Positions 32,101 to 39,647 of a stretch of DNA of 39,920 nt are shown in pieces. The DNA is taken from the IMG/VR virus record IMGVR_UViG_3300044959_000080, positions 1-39,920 of that record, one strand, 5' to 3'. Source of the DNA: a virus. Made by a program: the position numbers and the translations under genes. The stretch's first letter is position 1. Each line of letters opens with the position of its first letter. The notes beneath the pieces are model-generated. The model saw only the letters and a program-made list of their open reading frames with translations, ran no database searches and was not told the origin of the DNA.

Positions 32101-32208
32101 AGCGCACAAGAGGCGTATCAGCGGTTGATGGAGAAGTACGGTTCGGCTCCGAAACTCCAAGACCTCTACAAAGGTTGGTTCGCGTATGTTCAGGAGGTGG
32201 AAGAGTGA
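29104..32208 (+). CDS. Prim-pol / RecA-like helicase fusion
   Basis: The 1034-aa protein joins an archaeo-eukaryotic primase-polymerase domain to a RepA/DnaB-like ATPase. The prim-pol has VVDVDAK with Asp79/Asp81, TATGGWHLMF at 107-116 and DLRTEGNYI at 138-146. The ATPase has Walker A APPKAGKTT at 354-362, Walker B VLFIDV at 445-450, VHHASK at 485-490 and GSTAFTGGFDQM at 498-509. A winged-helix-like segment follows (about 560-620). Then comes an acidic linker with two GVLHTSYP repeats (about 705 and 721) and a C-terminal part after Met777 of unknown fold (GYGWSKCPPELYKWFVMNYP). It would prime and unwind at the fork. AGGAGG precedes two adjacent ATGs (29104, 29107). Confidence 0.85.
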   Translation: MMTTKTQQTIERLVETLKAQYPFRYITLRSAERSEDGAHKQPLHRWGDSQYQYDTYEKATQGGRRGVGLVIPKGILVVDVDAKTNTPEVLNRWKDYAVQHRVPIGRTATGGWHLMFRCDPSQFRGVVQQDLGDWGIVDLRTEGNYIAITHPLYKWYLPPEWSGGLPQVPDIIQQIQWTESTTKAVVHKFLSGEVVEDGGRNQALTLMALFSMGLYEALTGEVMDDEMFDEVRDWLNDHFVDEPEEKFAQDRSLYDRLLRYNKDGVKHYALSMLRKNATNPRLKTLLSVMGLQSEAEQKFGAVATTNGKSHHPITEKDTVYEVQWWKGDLYERTPRLRWVVDGLMALGDLVLVAAPPKAGKTTLIHELGFSIATGNPFYGMPTNKCQVAYWFNDETPEGEGERVRLYAERFGIDFRTYPYLLYAFHPVFPFGKFLEFVRKTLHHSVLFIDVVGRFMEEVNDYGYVQRFLSELKQVAVENQLCIICVHHASKNEPRNPIGSTAFTGGFDQMIFLQKDDEGYVHVSMDGRRPKRGRFTLRFNEQGFLVMDDMRPNLGRYMTTLKRIFSHSNYIFADKLDKDEADVLLKLHRKGLVQMKTNKEGDIYFRIPSDVHHLLQRLKAEVEEMERFAERIGDATDWTVYQTVSSLPSDTISDPSTTQPTQPTPIDGGGAVSEAGASEHDDDPDPTTPPPSSFDAYEYDWLDELDDGVLHTSYPSSDEGSGVLHTSYPLTPEGDEGLLTFTSSPLPDDTDIDEFAALLEQWAEEDLAQNTEQGGDTMVAAPAPPKTPTKPPKKPKYGGGEGDEDEESAQGGDDYFTLQGKGADPIVPEEDSLDEQQRLMNELVALYDRIRQLQEQPTKVQPVRTDLSSAPSFPYPDSPPDGLPLWEDLFEQVAKTGQPLGYGWSKCPPELYKWFVMNYPVIFLYNAHYDGCFRMAEAIIRKRQVHLPPKTIEMAKKWADAKRVVIRSPMWRKVQNKKTEFDLTNLPYQQRLAAILLSLLSAQEAYQRLMEKYGSAPKLQDLYKGWFAYVQEVEE
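31432..32208 (+). CDS. Possible internal in-frame product of the primase-helicase gene
   Basis: Inside the 1034-aa frame, GGGGGTGATACG directly precedes ATG 31432 and matches the GGAGGTGATACG initiation segment used elsewhere in this genome. Initiation here would make a separate 258-aa protein. It would have a Pro/Lys-rich start (PKTPTKPPKKPKY), an acidic stretch, a helix (LMNELVALYDRIRQL) and the C-terminal globular part. The boundary coincides with a disordered linker, as expected for a real internal start. It could act as an accessory subunit of the helicase. Confidence 0.35.
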   Translation: MVAAPAPPKTPTKPPKKPKYGGGEGDEDEESAQGGDDYFTLQGKGADPIVPEEDSLDEQQRLMNELVALYDRIRQLQEQPTKVQPVRTDLSSAPSFPYPDSPPDGLPLWEDLFEQVAKTGQPLGYGWSKCPPELYKWFVMNYPVIFLYNAHYDGCFRMAEAIIRKRQVHLPPKTIEMAKKWADAKRVVIRSPMWRKVQNKKTEFDLTNLPYQQRLAAILLSLLSAQEAYQRLMEKYGSAPKLQDLYKGWFAYVQEVEE

Positions 32209-33053
32209 AGTGGGGCACAGATGTTGGCTCCTACACCTTATACATCAATTGGCAGCAGTGCCCATATCGGGTCTATTTGATGGGTCAGGACGAGGTACAG
32301 TCGTTGCTTTTCCCCCCGTTATTGAAGGGGCTGGTACTCCATAAGGCGTTGGAGTGGTTAGCCAACGGGGAGGTGGATGTCCATCATCGGTTCGATGAGT
32401 TATATGAGGCGATACTGACTCCCCGTTCTGACCTACTGCCCCATCAGTCTAAACGGCATGTAGTTTGGTATCCGCCTTATGACGAGGCGGACTTCCTGAA
32501 ACAACTCAGGAGCGAACTGGTGTGGTTTTGCAAAACGGCGCAGCCGTTGCTTCATGGTAGAGAGATGAAGGCGGAGTTGGAGTTAGAACGCGACTTTCGG
32601 CAGTGGGTTTTCAGGGGGCACATCGATTTGGTCTTAGACGGTGTGCCGATTGACCTCAAAACGGGGCGTACCTTTGGGTTGAACCAGTTCCTGTTATATA
32701 GTTGGCTGTTGCATGGGTTCACAGACGAAGACCATCCGTTTGAGGTCTGGTTATGGGATGGTTGGCAACTGACCCAGAAGCCGTATCGGTTTTGGATGTC
32801 GGAGAATAACCCGACGCTGATGAAGTTGCTGTGGTCGATGGTGGAGACGGTGGAACAAACCCGCGACGGCTACCGTATCTTAGAAGAGGGTGCGCCTGTA
32901 TGGAAGGCGTTCCTGCCCAAGACGCGGAACTACACCTGTGCCCCCAACCGTTGTTCGTATTTCAACATCTGTGAATACGGTCAGAGGAAACTCAAACGAA
33001 CAAACGAATTACAGGAGGTGGCAGAAGATGAAACTACGCAGATGGAGGGATGA
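32205..33053 (+). CDS. Cas4/RecB-like PD-(D/E)XK nuclease with Fe-S cysteines
   Basis: The 282-aa nuclease has an N-terminal Cys19 (QQCPYR), LHKALE (His46), ELELERDF, GHIDLVLDG (Asp141) and VPIDLKTG (Asp150, Lys152), then a QFLLYSW helix, and C-terminal CAPNRCSYFNIC (Cys245, Cys250, Cys256). One N-terminal and three C-terminal cysteines are the Fe-S staple arrangement of Cas4/AddB-type nucleases. It likely resects ends for the annealing protein. The start is GTG 32205, seven bases after AGGAGG and overlapping the previous stop (GTGA). No CRISPR array or cas1/cas2 is present, so a recombination role is favoured. Confidence 0.82.
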   Translation: MKWGTDVGSYTLYINWQQCPYRVYLMGQDEVQSLLFPPLLKGLVLHKALEWLANGEVDVHHRFDELYEAILTPRSDLLPHQSKRHVVWYPPYDEADFLKQLRSELVWFCKTAQPLLHGREMKAELELERDFRQWVFRGHIDLVLDGVPIDLKTGRTFGLNQFLLYSWLLHGFTDEDHPFEVWLWDGWQLTQKPYRFWMSENNPTLMKLLWSMVETVEQTRDGYRILEEGAPVWKAFLPKTRNYTCAPNRCSYFNICEYGQRKLKRTNELQEVAEDETTQMEG

Positions 33054-34932
33054 TGGCTATGAAGACCGTTCGTATGCTCAGCCGTCTACGGTCTATGACC
33101 ATATTGGTCATTCGGTCTACTCAGTCTTCGCTGAAGGCTATTCGGCGGTGGCTCCGCGACCGAACAGTAAAGACTCGTATCGGTTGAACCCGTATGCGGT
33201 GCTGCACTTAGTCGACCCGCAACCGATACCGAAAATGGTGGTTGCGGTCGATGTCGAGGTCGACCCCCAGACCGAAGAGGTAATGATGGTGGGGTTAGGC
33301 ATGACCCCGATGGGTCTGGGGGAAGAATTTCTTTTCCTGATGGGGATATTTTCTCCCCATGATACGGTGGAAATCCTCAACGAACAGTGGTTCGATTTGC
33401 TGGTGGGTTATAACCTGTACGGTTATGACATGGACTACTTGGTCAAATATGGGTTGCAGGGCACATGGTTGGAGACGGTCAAGTTCCGCTATGGCGACCG
33501 TATTGAGGATTTGGAGGTTCCCTTTGCGTCGTACCCCATCGTGGACTTGTATAGGGTGGTGCAGCGGTGGGATGTAGAGAACGGTGGGGTCTTGGAGTCG
33601 TTCACCCTGAAGGATGTCGGTCGATTCTTTGGGTGGGGTCGATATGCGACGGACGACTTTTTAGAGGCGTATCGGTTAGGTACGGTAGAGGATTACCTAT
33701 TGGACGACCTATGGCAGACTTTGGGGTTAGCGTTGGCGCATATCCCTGCGTTGAGCGTCAAGTCGCGGATGTTGTGTTTTGATATTCAGCGGATGACGGT
33801 GTTGGGGACGGGTACGCTGATTGATACCCTGCTGATGTTGCCGTATTGGTTGTTCGGGTTGAACATCCCGAAGCGTCCGAAGGGTAGAGAAGACTACGAA
33901 GGGGCGTATGTATATGCCCAGCCCACCGTACGGAAGGGGCATATCTTCACCGTCGACTTCACATCGCTGTACCCGTCGATTGTGGAGCATGAACGCCTGC
34001 GCCCCCGTCATGACTTCTTGGGCATGTTCTGGGAAGGGGTCGCGTTCCTGAAGCGTTTGCGGGTTCAGTACAAACGGCAGAATACGCCGTTGAGTCAGAA
34101 CCTGCAGGCGTCTTTGAAAATCGTCATCAACTCAGCGTATGGCTATCACGGCAGCCGTTTCGCCTTTTCGGATATTGAGGTCGCAAAGGCGATTACCTCA
34201 ACGGGTCGTTGGAAGGTGCAGGAATTAGTGCGGTTAGCGGATTCTTTTGGGGAGGTCGTTCTGGTCGATACGGACGGGATTGTGGTGGATGGCGACGCCG
34301 TATCACCCAGAGACCTACAGGATTGGCTCAACATGCGTCTACACCCGTATCAGGTAGAAGTGGACAAGTATGACGGGGTAGTTGTCATAGCGCAGAAGAA
34401 CTATGTGCTTTTCAGGAACGACCGTATCGTCAAGGTGAAGGGGAACTCGTTGCGTAATCGGAGCGACGAAAAGTACATCAAAGACCTCTTACGCAATTTG
34501 ATTTACCACCTCTACGAATCGGGTTCGATTGAGTATGGCGATGTGGTGGCAGAGGTAGCGAAACGGTTCAAAGACCTCATGAAAAACCCTGAGCGGTTAG
34601 TGAAGACGCAGCGGGTGGGTAAGTTTATGCGGATGTATCGGTCGGAAGTCGTAGAGGACTTAGCGGACGGTGAGCGGGTATCGATGGTGAAGTACAAAGA
34701 CGGTTGGGTAAGACTAAACGACCCTTCCGAACTTGACCCCACCCGTATCGATTGGGAGTACTATCTGCAGAAGACTTTCAGTGCGGTGGGTCGGTTGGGT
34801 GGCGTCTTTGAGCAGGTAGCGAACGACCATTTGAAGAAGAAGGCTATGCAGCGGTTCAGTGATGATTACGGGTTAGGCTTAGCCATCCTGAAGAGCCGTC
34901 AGCGGAACAGGGAGCAGATGAGTCTCGTCTAA
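33028..34932 (+). CDS. Family B DNA polymerase with 3'-5' exonuclease
   Basis: The 634-aa polymerase contains exo I VAVDVEVD (Asp75, Glu77), exo II GYNLYGYD (Asn129, Asp134) and exo III YLLDD (Tyr223, Asp227). Motif A is DFTSLYPSI (310-318), motif B is KIVINSAYG (Lys364-Gly372) and motif C is VDTDG (Asp414, Asp416). KVKGNSLRN follows in the thumb-side region. It is shorter than the roughly 770-aa archaeal enzymes, and I see no protein-priming TPR insert, fitting priming by the prim-pol. ATG 33028 lies nine bases after AGGAGG and overlaps the nuclease gene by 26 bases. The frame is open further upstream, but the overlap argues against a longer protein. Confidence 0.92.
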   Translation: MKLRRWRDDGYEDRSYAQPSTVYDHIGHSVYSVFAEGYSAVAPRPNSKDSYRLNPYAVLHLVDPQPIPKMVVAVDVEVDPQTEEVMMVGLGMTPMGLGEEFLFLMGIFSPHDTVEILNEQWFDLLVGYNLYGYDMDYLVKYGLQGTWLETVKFRYGDRIEDLEVPFASYPIVDLYRVVQRWDVENGGVLESFTLKDVGRFFGWGRYATDDFLEAYRLGTVEDYLLDDLWQTLGLALAHIPALSVKSRMLCFDIQRMTVLGTGTLIDTLLMLPYWLFGLNIPKRPKGREDYEGAYVYAQPTVRKGHIFTVDFTSLYPSIVEHERLRPRHDFLGMFWEGVAFLKRLRVQYKRQNTPLSQNLQASLKIVINSAYGYHGSRFAFSDIEVAKAITSTGRWKVQELVRLADSFGEVVLVDTDGIVVDGDAVSPRDLQDWLNMRLHPYQVEVDKYDGVVVIAQKNYVLFRNDRIVKVKGNSLRNRSDEKYIKDLLRNLIYHLYESGSIEYGDVVAEVAKRFKDLMKNPERLVKTQRVGKFMRMYRSEVVEDLADGERVSMVKYKDGWVRLNDPSELDPTRIDWEYYLQKTFSAVGRLGGVFEQVANDHLKKKAMQRFSDDYGLGLAILKSRQRNREQMSLV

Positions 34933-34950
34933 TCGTGGGGTGGCTATGGG

Positions 34951-35136
34951 ATGAAGAAGAAGGCTTCGAAGTCTGGTTCTGCTGCGAAGGCGAAGATACG
35001 GAAGGTGATGAGGGAGTTTGAGCAGGGTGAGTTGAACATCGGCAAATCGGACAAGAAGGTCAAAGACCGTAAGCAGGCGGTTGCGATTGCGTTGCGTCAG
35101 GCTGCTGAACTTGTGAAAAGGAAAAGAAGTCGGTAA
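34951..35136 (+). CDS. DUF6496-like small basic protein
   Basis: The 61-aa Lys-rich protein has KIRKVMREFEQGELNIGK followed by KKVKDRKQAVAIALRQAAEL. This matches the VMxEFxxGxLxxG...VKxRKQAIAIAL pattern of DUF6496-type proteins, which are widespread in phages and bacteria and have unknown function. The charge suggests nucleic-acid contact. It sits in the short space between the polymerase and the tail genes, with only a loose GTGGGG ribosome binding site ahead of the ATG. Confidence 0.7.
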   Translation: MKKKASKSGSAAKAKIRKVMREFEQGELNIGKSDKKVKDRKQAVAIALRQAAELVKRKRSR

Positions 35137-35159
35137 TCTTTCCTGCGTAGGAGGAAACC

Positions 35160-36167
35160 ATGCTGACCCATGCGGAACTTCGGGATTTGGTGAAGTTGGA
35201 ACTCCGTGTCCATGAGTTGCCGTTGAACGATACCGATTTGAGCAATTTGATTGTTGTTTCGGTATCGGAGTTGACGGGTCTCTTTGATTTGGTGGGTGAG
35301 GTTCGTTCTTTTAGTACGGTCGTTAATACGACTCAAATAAACTTGGGGAGCGACATCAAAAGGGTGTGGGGCGTCTGGTATCGTCCGTCTGGGTCAGTGG
35401 TGTTTGATTCGTATAATGAAGTCAACGAAGTGGTGAACGGTCAAACGGTGAAGGTCGCGTATTTGAATCGGAACACTTCGGTTGGTCGTGGGTTTGTTCG
35501 TGGGAACTGGTCAAAGACGGGGGTGGTGCAGTGGGAGCGTGGTGGTTGGTGGTATGAGTTCCCGTATGAGGTGGTCAACGACGATACGATTCGGTTGACA
35601 GTCTATGCCCCACCGTCCCAGTCGGTCGTTCCGTCGGGTCAGCGTCCTGTTTTGGGGGCATATCTTTTTGAGAAGGCGGATTGGGTGGAGTTGCGTCCGA
35701 TTGGGTGGCAGAGCAGTTTCCAAACTTCGCCGTATCAACCCTTCAATTTATCGACCAACCCGCCCTCTTCTTTTCAGCCTCTTGTGGAGCATGAGATGGG
35801 TTATGGTTTGAGTTGGGTTGATGGTCGGATGGTGTTGACTTTGCGTTTACCGAATGGGTGGCTGAGGGAAGGACGGGACAACCTACGGGTCTATGCGGTG
35901 TTGTATTACGAAGGGGGCGACCCGATTCCGTTGCCGAAGTCGTTTAGTCGGCTGATTACGGTGATGGTCTGTCGTCGGATACTGCAGTCGTTTATGGGTG
36001 AGGAAGTCGCGAACTACTTGGCGTTGTACAAACGCGAAGAGGACGAGTTGAAGTCGATGTTGTATCGTCAGATGGAGTCGTGGGGTACATATCCTGTTCA
36101 GATTCGGTCGGCGTATGCGTTAGAGGAAGGTGGTATTCGTGGAGCGACCACTGACCGTTCCTCTTAG
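35160..36167 (+). CDS. Tail adaptor-like (head-to-tail connector) protein
   Basis: The 335-aa protein has an N-terminal helical part (AELRDLVKLELRVHELPLND) and a large beta-rich insert with many Trp/Tyr/Val strands. Its C-terminal helical hairpin is LPKSFSRLITVMVCRRILQS, then FMGEEVANYLALYKREEDEL. Helix-insert-helix with a Y/K/E-rich C-terminal helix is the layout of podoviral adaptor proteins (T7 gp11/P22 gp4 class). The call rests on this layout and on the following nozzle-like gene. AGGAGG six bases before the ATG supports the start. The 3' end overlaps the next gene by 29 bases. Confidence 0.55.
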   Translation: MLTHAELRDLVKLELRVHELPLNDTDLSNLIVVSVSELTGLFDLVGEVRSFSTVVNTTQINLGSDIKRVWGVWYRPSGSVVFDSYNEVNEVVNGQTVKVAYLNRNTSVGRGFVRGNWSKTGVVQWERGGWWYEFPYEVVNDDTIRLTVYAPPSQSVVPSGQRPVLGAYLFEKADWVELRPIGWQSSFQTSPYQPFNLSTNPPSSFQPLVEHEMGYGLSWVDGRMVLTLRLPNGWLREGRDNLRVYAVLYYEGGDPIPLPKSFSRLITVMVCRRILQSFMGEEVANYLALYKREEDELKSMLYRQMESWGTYPVQIRSAYALEEGGIRGATTDRSS

Positions 36168-38064
36168 TTGTCGGTATCATCCGCAGAGGCAGGTCTATAA
36201 CGACGCTTCGGCGTACATGCAGGGTCTGATGGGCAATCGTACCATGCCGTCGGTGGAGGATTACCAGACCATTACCATCACTTCGGGTTCGTCGCCGACC
36301 TTAGTATGGGCGGGGTTATACCATACTGACCCCACACAAGATACCCCGACGCCGTGTGCGGTGGTGAACTATGTGGTGGGTTCTACGCAAAGGAGAGCGT
36401 TGGTGGTTGGAAACAACAGCCTGCTTCCTACAGATACGGCGCAGTATGTTCGATTCGCGTATAGCAGAGCCATCGATTATGCAACTACACCGAATACAGC
36501 CCCGAACCGTTATACGATGTTTTTGGCGTTGCGGAACGATGGCAAATTGGACGGGATGGTCTTGGAGCCGACGGTACGCACCTTTACGAACTATATACCT
36601 TTGCCCCGTCCTGATTTAGAAGCAGCAAACTATGTTGGTTCTCCACCGACGGGGAGCGATTTAGAGGAGTACAAGTTTTTCGTGGTGGTGTATCAAACCA
36701 GCAACCCATACCGTTATTCGGGTTGGTCGTTGCCTGTCAGTATCAAACTCCGTCCAACGGAAGGATGGGGTATCAGGTTGCGGTTCACTGCGTCGTTTCT
36801 GACTTCTCTGGGGACACTGGGCAACTTCACCTGTCGGGTGTTCTGTATCAAGAACGGGGCGGTGTATTGGATAGGTGATACGGACATGACGAATGTGAAC
36901 ACCACCACCAGAGAATTGGGTGTCGTGGTTCCGCCTGCGGAGGTATTGCCTGCAGGAGCAGTCGATTTCGTCTTCTACCGCAACCCTGAGAAGGTGTTCA
37001 ATAAGACAATCAGAGGGCTGACTGCTACCCCCGACCGTTTCATCTATTGGACGGAGACCCAAATCTTCATCAGCAATCTCTATTCGCCGTTTGAGATTGG
37101 TGTTGAGGAAGGGTTCGATGTTTCTGACGGGGTAGGGGGTGTTGTGGATGTACCGAATGTGGTCGATGTCGTTCCGATGTCGAACTACTTCTTGGTCTTT
37201 ACGCCCTATAAAGTGTATCGGTTAGCGGAGTTCGGAACGGGTGTTTGGGGTGTTCAGCCGACGGAACTACCGCCACCTGCGAAGCCACCCAATAATACAT
37301 CCACCCGTTTCGTGATACGGAGCAACCTGTACTACAGCGTTGCAGGTTGGGTCTATATCGGAGAGAACGAGGAAGTCCAAATCTTGGGCGACCAGTTCGA
37401 TTTGCTGAGGGTGAAGACCATCGATGGGACGCCTGCGTATGCGGTGATGGTTGGTGAAACAGCAGAGAACGACAGCAACCTCTGGGTTTGGGTGGGTGGT
37501 GAGAATGCGGGGGTCTACCAGTTCCCCAGTGGTCAGTCGTACGATTGGGTACAGCATGTGGCGCAGCAGATGTATCTGTTTAGGGCACAGGTTTCCAGTG
37601 GGAATGTTCAGTTGAGGGTCTTCCGATGGAACCCAAACAAATGGGTTTCGGACACCAGCCAACCCCTCAAACCAATTCGGTGGGTGTATCGAACCGCGTT
37701 TCCGTATGAGGTTTACATCCATCGGGTGGGCGTTTTCGTCGGTGAGATAAATACGCTGACTACCACAAAGCAGCCCAAGTTGATACTAACGATTACGAAC
37801 TTGGACAAGAACAGCCAAACAAAGTACCTAAAGAACTTAGAGGTGGGTTGGAATACGGTGTGGTTGCCCTGTAAACTGAGGGGCAGCACCTTCGAGTTTG
37901 ACTTCCTCATCGGTGAGTTTACTGCAGATTCCACACCGAGTGGTCGCTGTTCGGAGAATGTGTCCAACCCGTCGTTTCCATCGAATCCCCAAGTGGACTA
38001 CCGTGTCGGAGCCTTCATCGACTTCCAAGTGAAGGAGTTGACGAAAGGCGGTGTCGGTCGATGA
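36139..38064 (+). CDS. Tail nozzle-like beta-propeller protein
   Basis: The 641-aa protein is almost wholly beta-sheet, with repeated four-strand patterns such as PDRFIYWTETQIFISNLYSP and VVPMSNYFLVFTPYKVYRLA, then YSVAGWVYIGENEEVQI. This is the style of T7 gp12/P22 gp10-type tail nozzles, which form the tube below the adaptor. The start VERPLTVPLSCRYHP resembles the short Pro-rich N-terminus that contacts the adaptor. GTG 36139 follows AGGAAGG by eight bases; a GTG at 36130 would overlap that site. The stop overlaps the fibre ATG (ATGA). Confidence 0.6.
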   Translation: MERPLTVPLSCRYHPQRQVYNDASAYMQGLMGNRTMPSVEDYQTITITSGSSPTLVWAGLYHTDPTQDTPTPCAVVNYVVGSTQRRALVVGNNSLLPTDTAQYVRFAYSRAIDYATTPNTAPNRYTMFLALRNDGKLDGMVLEPTVRTFTNYIPLPRPDLEAANYVGSPPTGSDLEEYKFFVVVYQTSNPYRYSGWSLPVSIKLRPTEGWGIRLRFTASFLTSLGTLGNFTCRVFCIKNGAVYWIGDTDMTNVNTTTRELGVVVPPAEVLPAGAVDFVFYRNPEKVFNKTIRGLTATPDRFIYWTETQIFISNLYSPFEIGVEEGFDVSDGVGGVVDVPNVVDVVPMSNYFLVFTPYKVYRLAEFGTGVWGVQPTELPPPAKPPNNTSTRFVIRSNLYYSVAGWVYIGENEEVQILGDQFDLLRVKTIDGTPAYAVMVGETAENDSNLWVWVGGENAGVYQFPSGQSYDWVQHVAQQMYLFRAQVSSGNVQLRVFRWNPNKWVSDTSQPLKPIRWVYRTAFPYEVYIHRVGVFVGEINTLTTTKQPKLILTITNLDKNSQTKYLKNLEVGWNTVWLPCKLRGSTFEFDFLIGEFTADSTPSGRCSENVSNPSFPSNPQVDYRVGAFIDFQVKELTKGGVGR

Positions 38065-39635
38065 AGAAAAGGAAACTGAAACGCCAAACCCAACCGTTCA
38101 TTCAGAAAGCGAATCTGGTCGAATCGATAAGTTCCATCAAAGGGTTCGTGGTGGAAGATAAAGACCCTTCAGCCGAGAAGCGGGTCTTACGGACGGAAGG
38201 GGCACTGAATCGGGTACGACCAACAGGTGAATGGATGGTGGGGGTGTCAGAAGAGTATGCACCGATTGACCATAGCCATCCGATTGCGTTGTTGGTTCGT
38301 ACCCACCCCCAACCCCCCGTCAACGATGAATTACGGTATGAGGGGACTCAGTTATATCGGTGGGACGGAACGCAGTGGATACAGGTGAGCGGTGGTAGTG
38401 GTGGCGGAACGCCCCCCAGCCGACTCCATCCACTGAGCCATCCCGATACGCCCCAACCGAACGAGTTGCGGTTCGATAACGACCGCCTTTTCGTACGGGT
38501 GGGTAGTAGTTGGCAGCGTATCGATGGCACACCCCCCACCGTTTTGTTTGTTCGGACGGATACCACACCCCCAAAGGTCAACGAACTGAGGTTTGAGAAC
38601 AACCTTCTGTACCGATGGGACGGTTCGCAGTGGGTTGATATGTCAGGAACGGGTGGGAGTGGTGCGTTGACCATACGATACGACAGTCGTGTTCAGGAAG
38701 ACGATACGGAAGCGTTGGGCTATGCGGAGATTGCCCATAACGATTTGTTCTATGTGGCGCATGAGGACTTCGCCAATAACACCCTGCTGTACCCCGTATC
38801 GCATGGGCGGTACATCCCTGCAAACCAGTGGGCAATCAATACGACGACGGAAACTTTTGAATCGTCTTATCCTGCCCATATTGTTGGTGTTTGGGATAGT
38901 TCGTTTGGGAATGTGTTTGGAAACATTACCACGATTCGTTCGGTTGCTGAACAGGAAGGGTTTCCTATACCAAATCCCAACTCTAACTCAAAGATGTTCA
39001 TCCCCGTTGGAGTGTTCTATGTTCCCAAACGGTGTCGTTTTAAAGTCTTTGTGGATTTGCTCTATACGAAGTTTACGGTAGACGAAACCCAAGCCCCAGC
39101 CCCTGCCATCTTTTCTGCGTATCTTATTTTTCGGCATATCGGATTCACTTCACTAACGGACGCCAATACTTGGATTGGGGCGCAGTCATCTACTGTATCC
39201 TATTTGAGTCCCGAACCGACCCGAATTTACCCCATCATCGATGACCCCTATAACCGAACCCTGCGCCGTAAACGGTTTTATGCCACTATCGACCTCAGCG
39301 AAGAGTTTCCCCGATATGATGACCCGCTGCTTACCGATTTGCTTCCTGTGCCGAATCTTTATTTTGTGAGCATACTCCTCGAACGCCATCGGGATATAGA
39401 ACGCGAACGCAGCAGTACGGGTGGCGGTGGTGGTACAGGAGGCGGTGGTACAGGTACGGGTGGTACGGGTGGTGTGGGTGGTGTTGGTAATCTAAGCATA
39501 CCTCGTTTTCCACCTGATGTGGGTGATGAAGAAACCCAAACAGCAGCCGTCGGTATCATCGACATCTTAGGCGCATTTGTGCATATCCACGCTCCCACCA
39601 ATCGCTATCCGCTGAGTGAGGTGTATAACCCCTAA
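38061..39635 (+). CDS. Tail fibre/appendage-like protein with three repeats
   Basis: The 524-aa protein has a basic N-terminus (KKRKLKRQTQPF) suited to docking. Three repeats of about 35 residues follow (about 77-111, 121-156, 161-196) with the pattern LFVRT..PP..NELRFENNLLYRW and DGSQW. Then there is a globular beta domain and a Gly/Thr-rich linker (about 452-477) before a final domain ending HAPTNRYPLSEVYNP. Repeated short beta modules and Gly linkers are typical of phage fibres and their variable tips. No catalytic motif is seen. It is the last gene of the tail module, overlapping the nozzle stop by ATGA. Confidence 0.6.
   Translation: MKKRKLKRQTQPFIQKANLVESISSIKGFVVEDKDPSAEKRVLRTEGALNRVRPTGEWMVGVSEEYAPIDHSHPIALLVRTHPQPPVNDELRYEGTQLYRWDGTQWIQVSGGSGGGTPPSRLHPLSHPDTPQPNELRFDNDRLFVRVGSSWQRIDGTPPTVLFVRTDTTPPKVNELRFENNLLYRWDGSQWVDMSGTGGSGALTIRYDSRVQEDDTEALGYAEIAHNDLFYVAHEDFANNTLLYPVSHGRYIPANQWAINTTTETFESSYPAHIVGVWDSSFGNVFGNITTIRSVAEQEGFPIPNPNSNSKMFIPVGVFYVPKRCRFKVFVDLLYTKFTVDETQAPAPAIFSAYLIFRHIGFTSLTDANTWIGAQSSTVSYLSPEPTRIYPIIDDPYNRTLRRKRFYATIDLSEEFPRYDDPLLTDLLPVPNLYFVSILLERHRDIERERSSTGGGGGTGGGGTGTGGTGGVGGVGNLSIPRFPPDVGDEETQTAAVGIIDILGAFVHIHAPTNRYPLSEVYNP
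38289..38648 (+). repeat. Three tandem coding repeats in the fibre gene
   Basis: The DNA units encode the NELRF/YRWDGSQW-type repeats. The first and third are most alike; the second has lost the WDG and begins RLHPLSHP. Units may vary in number between related phages. Confidence 0.65.
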
Positions 39636-39647
39636 CCCCCCCCCCCG

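Noticed and set aside
36765-36790. GGATGGGGTATC as another promoter of the shared type
   Set aside because: It lies inside the nozzle-like coding sequence and has no TTGAC box 18 bases upstream. The same holds for similar strings near 28786 and 29504.
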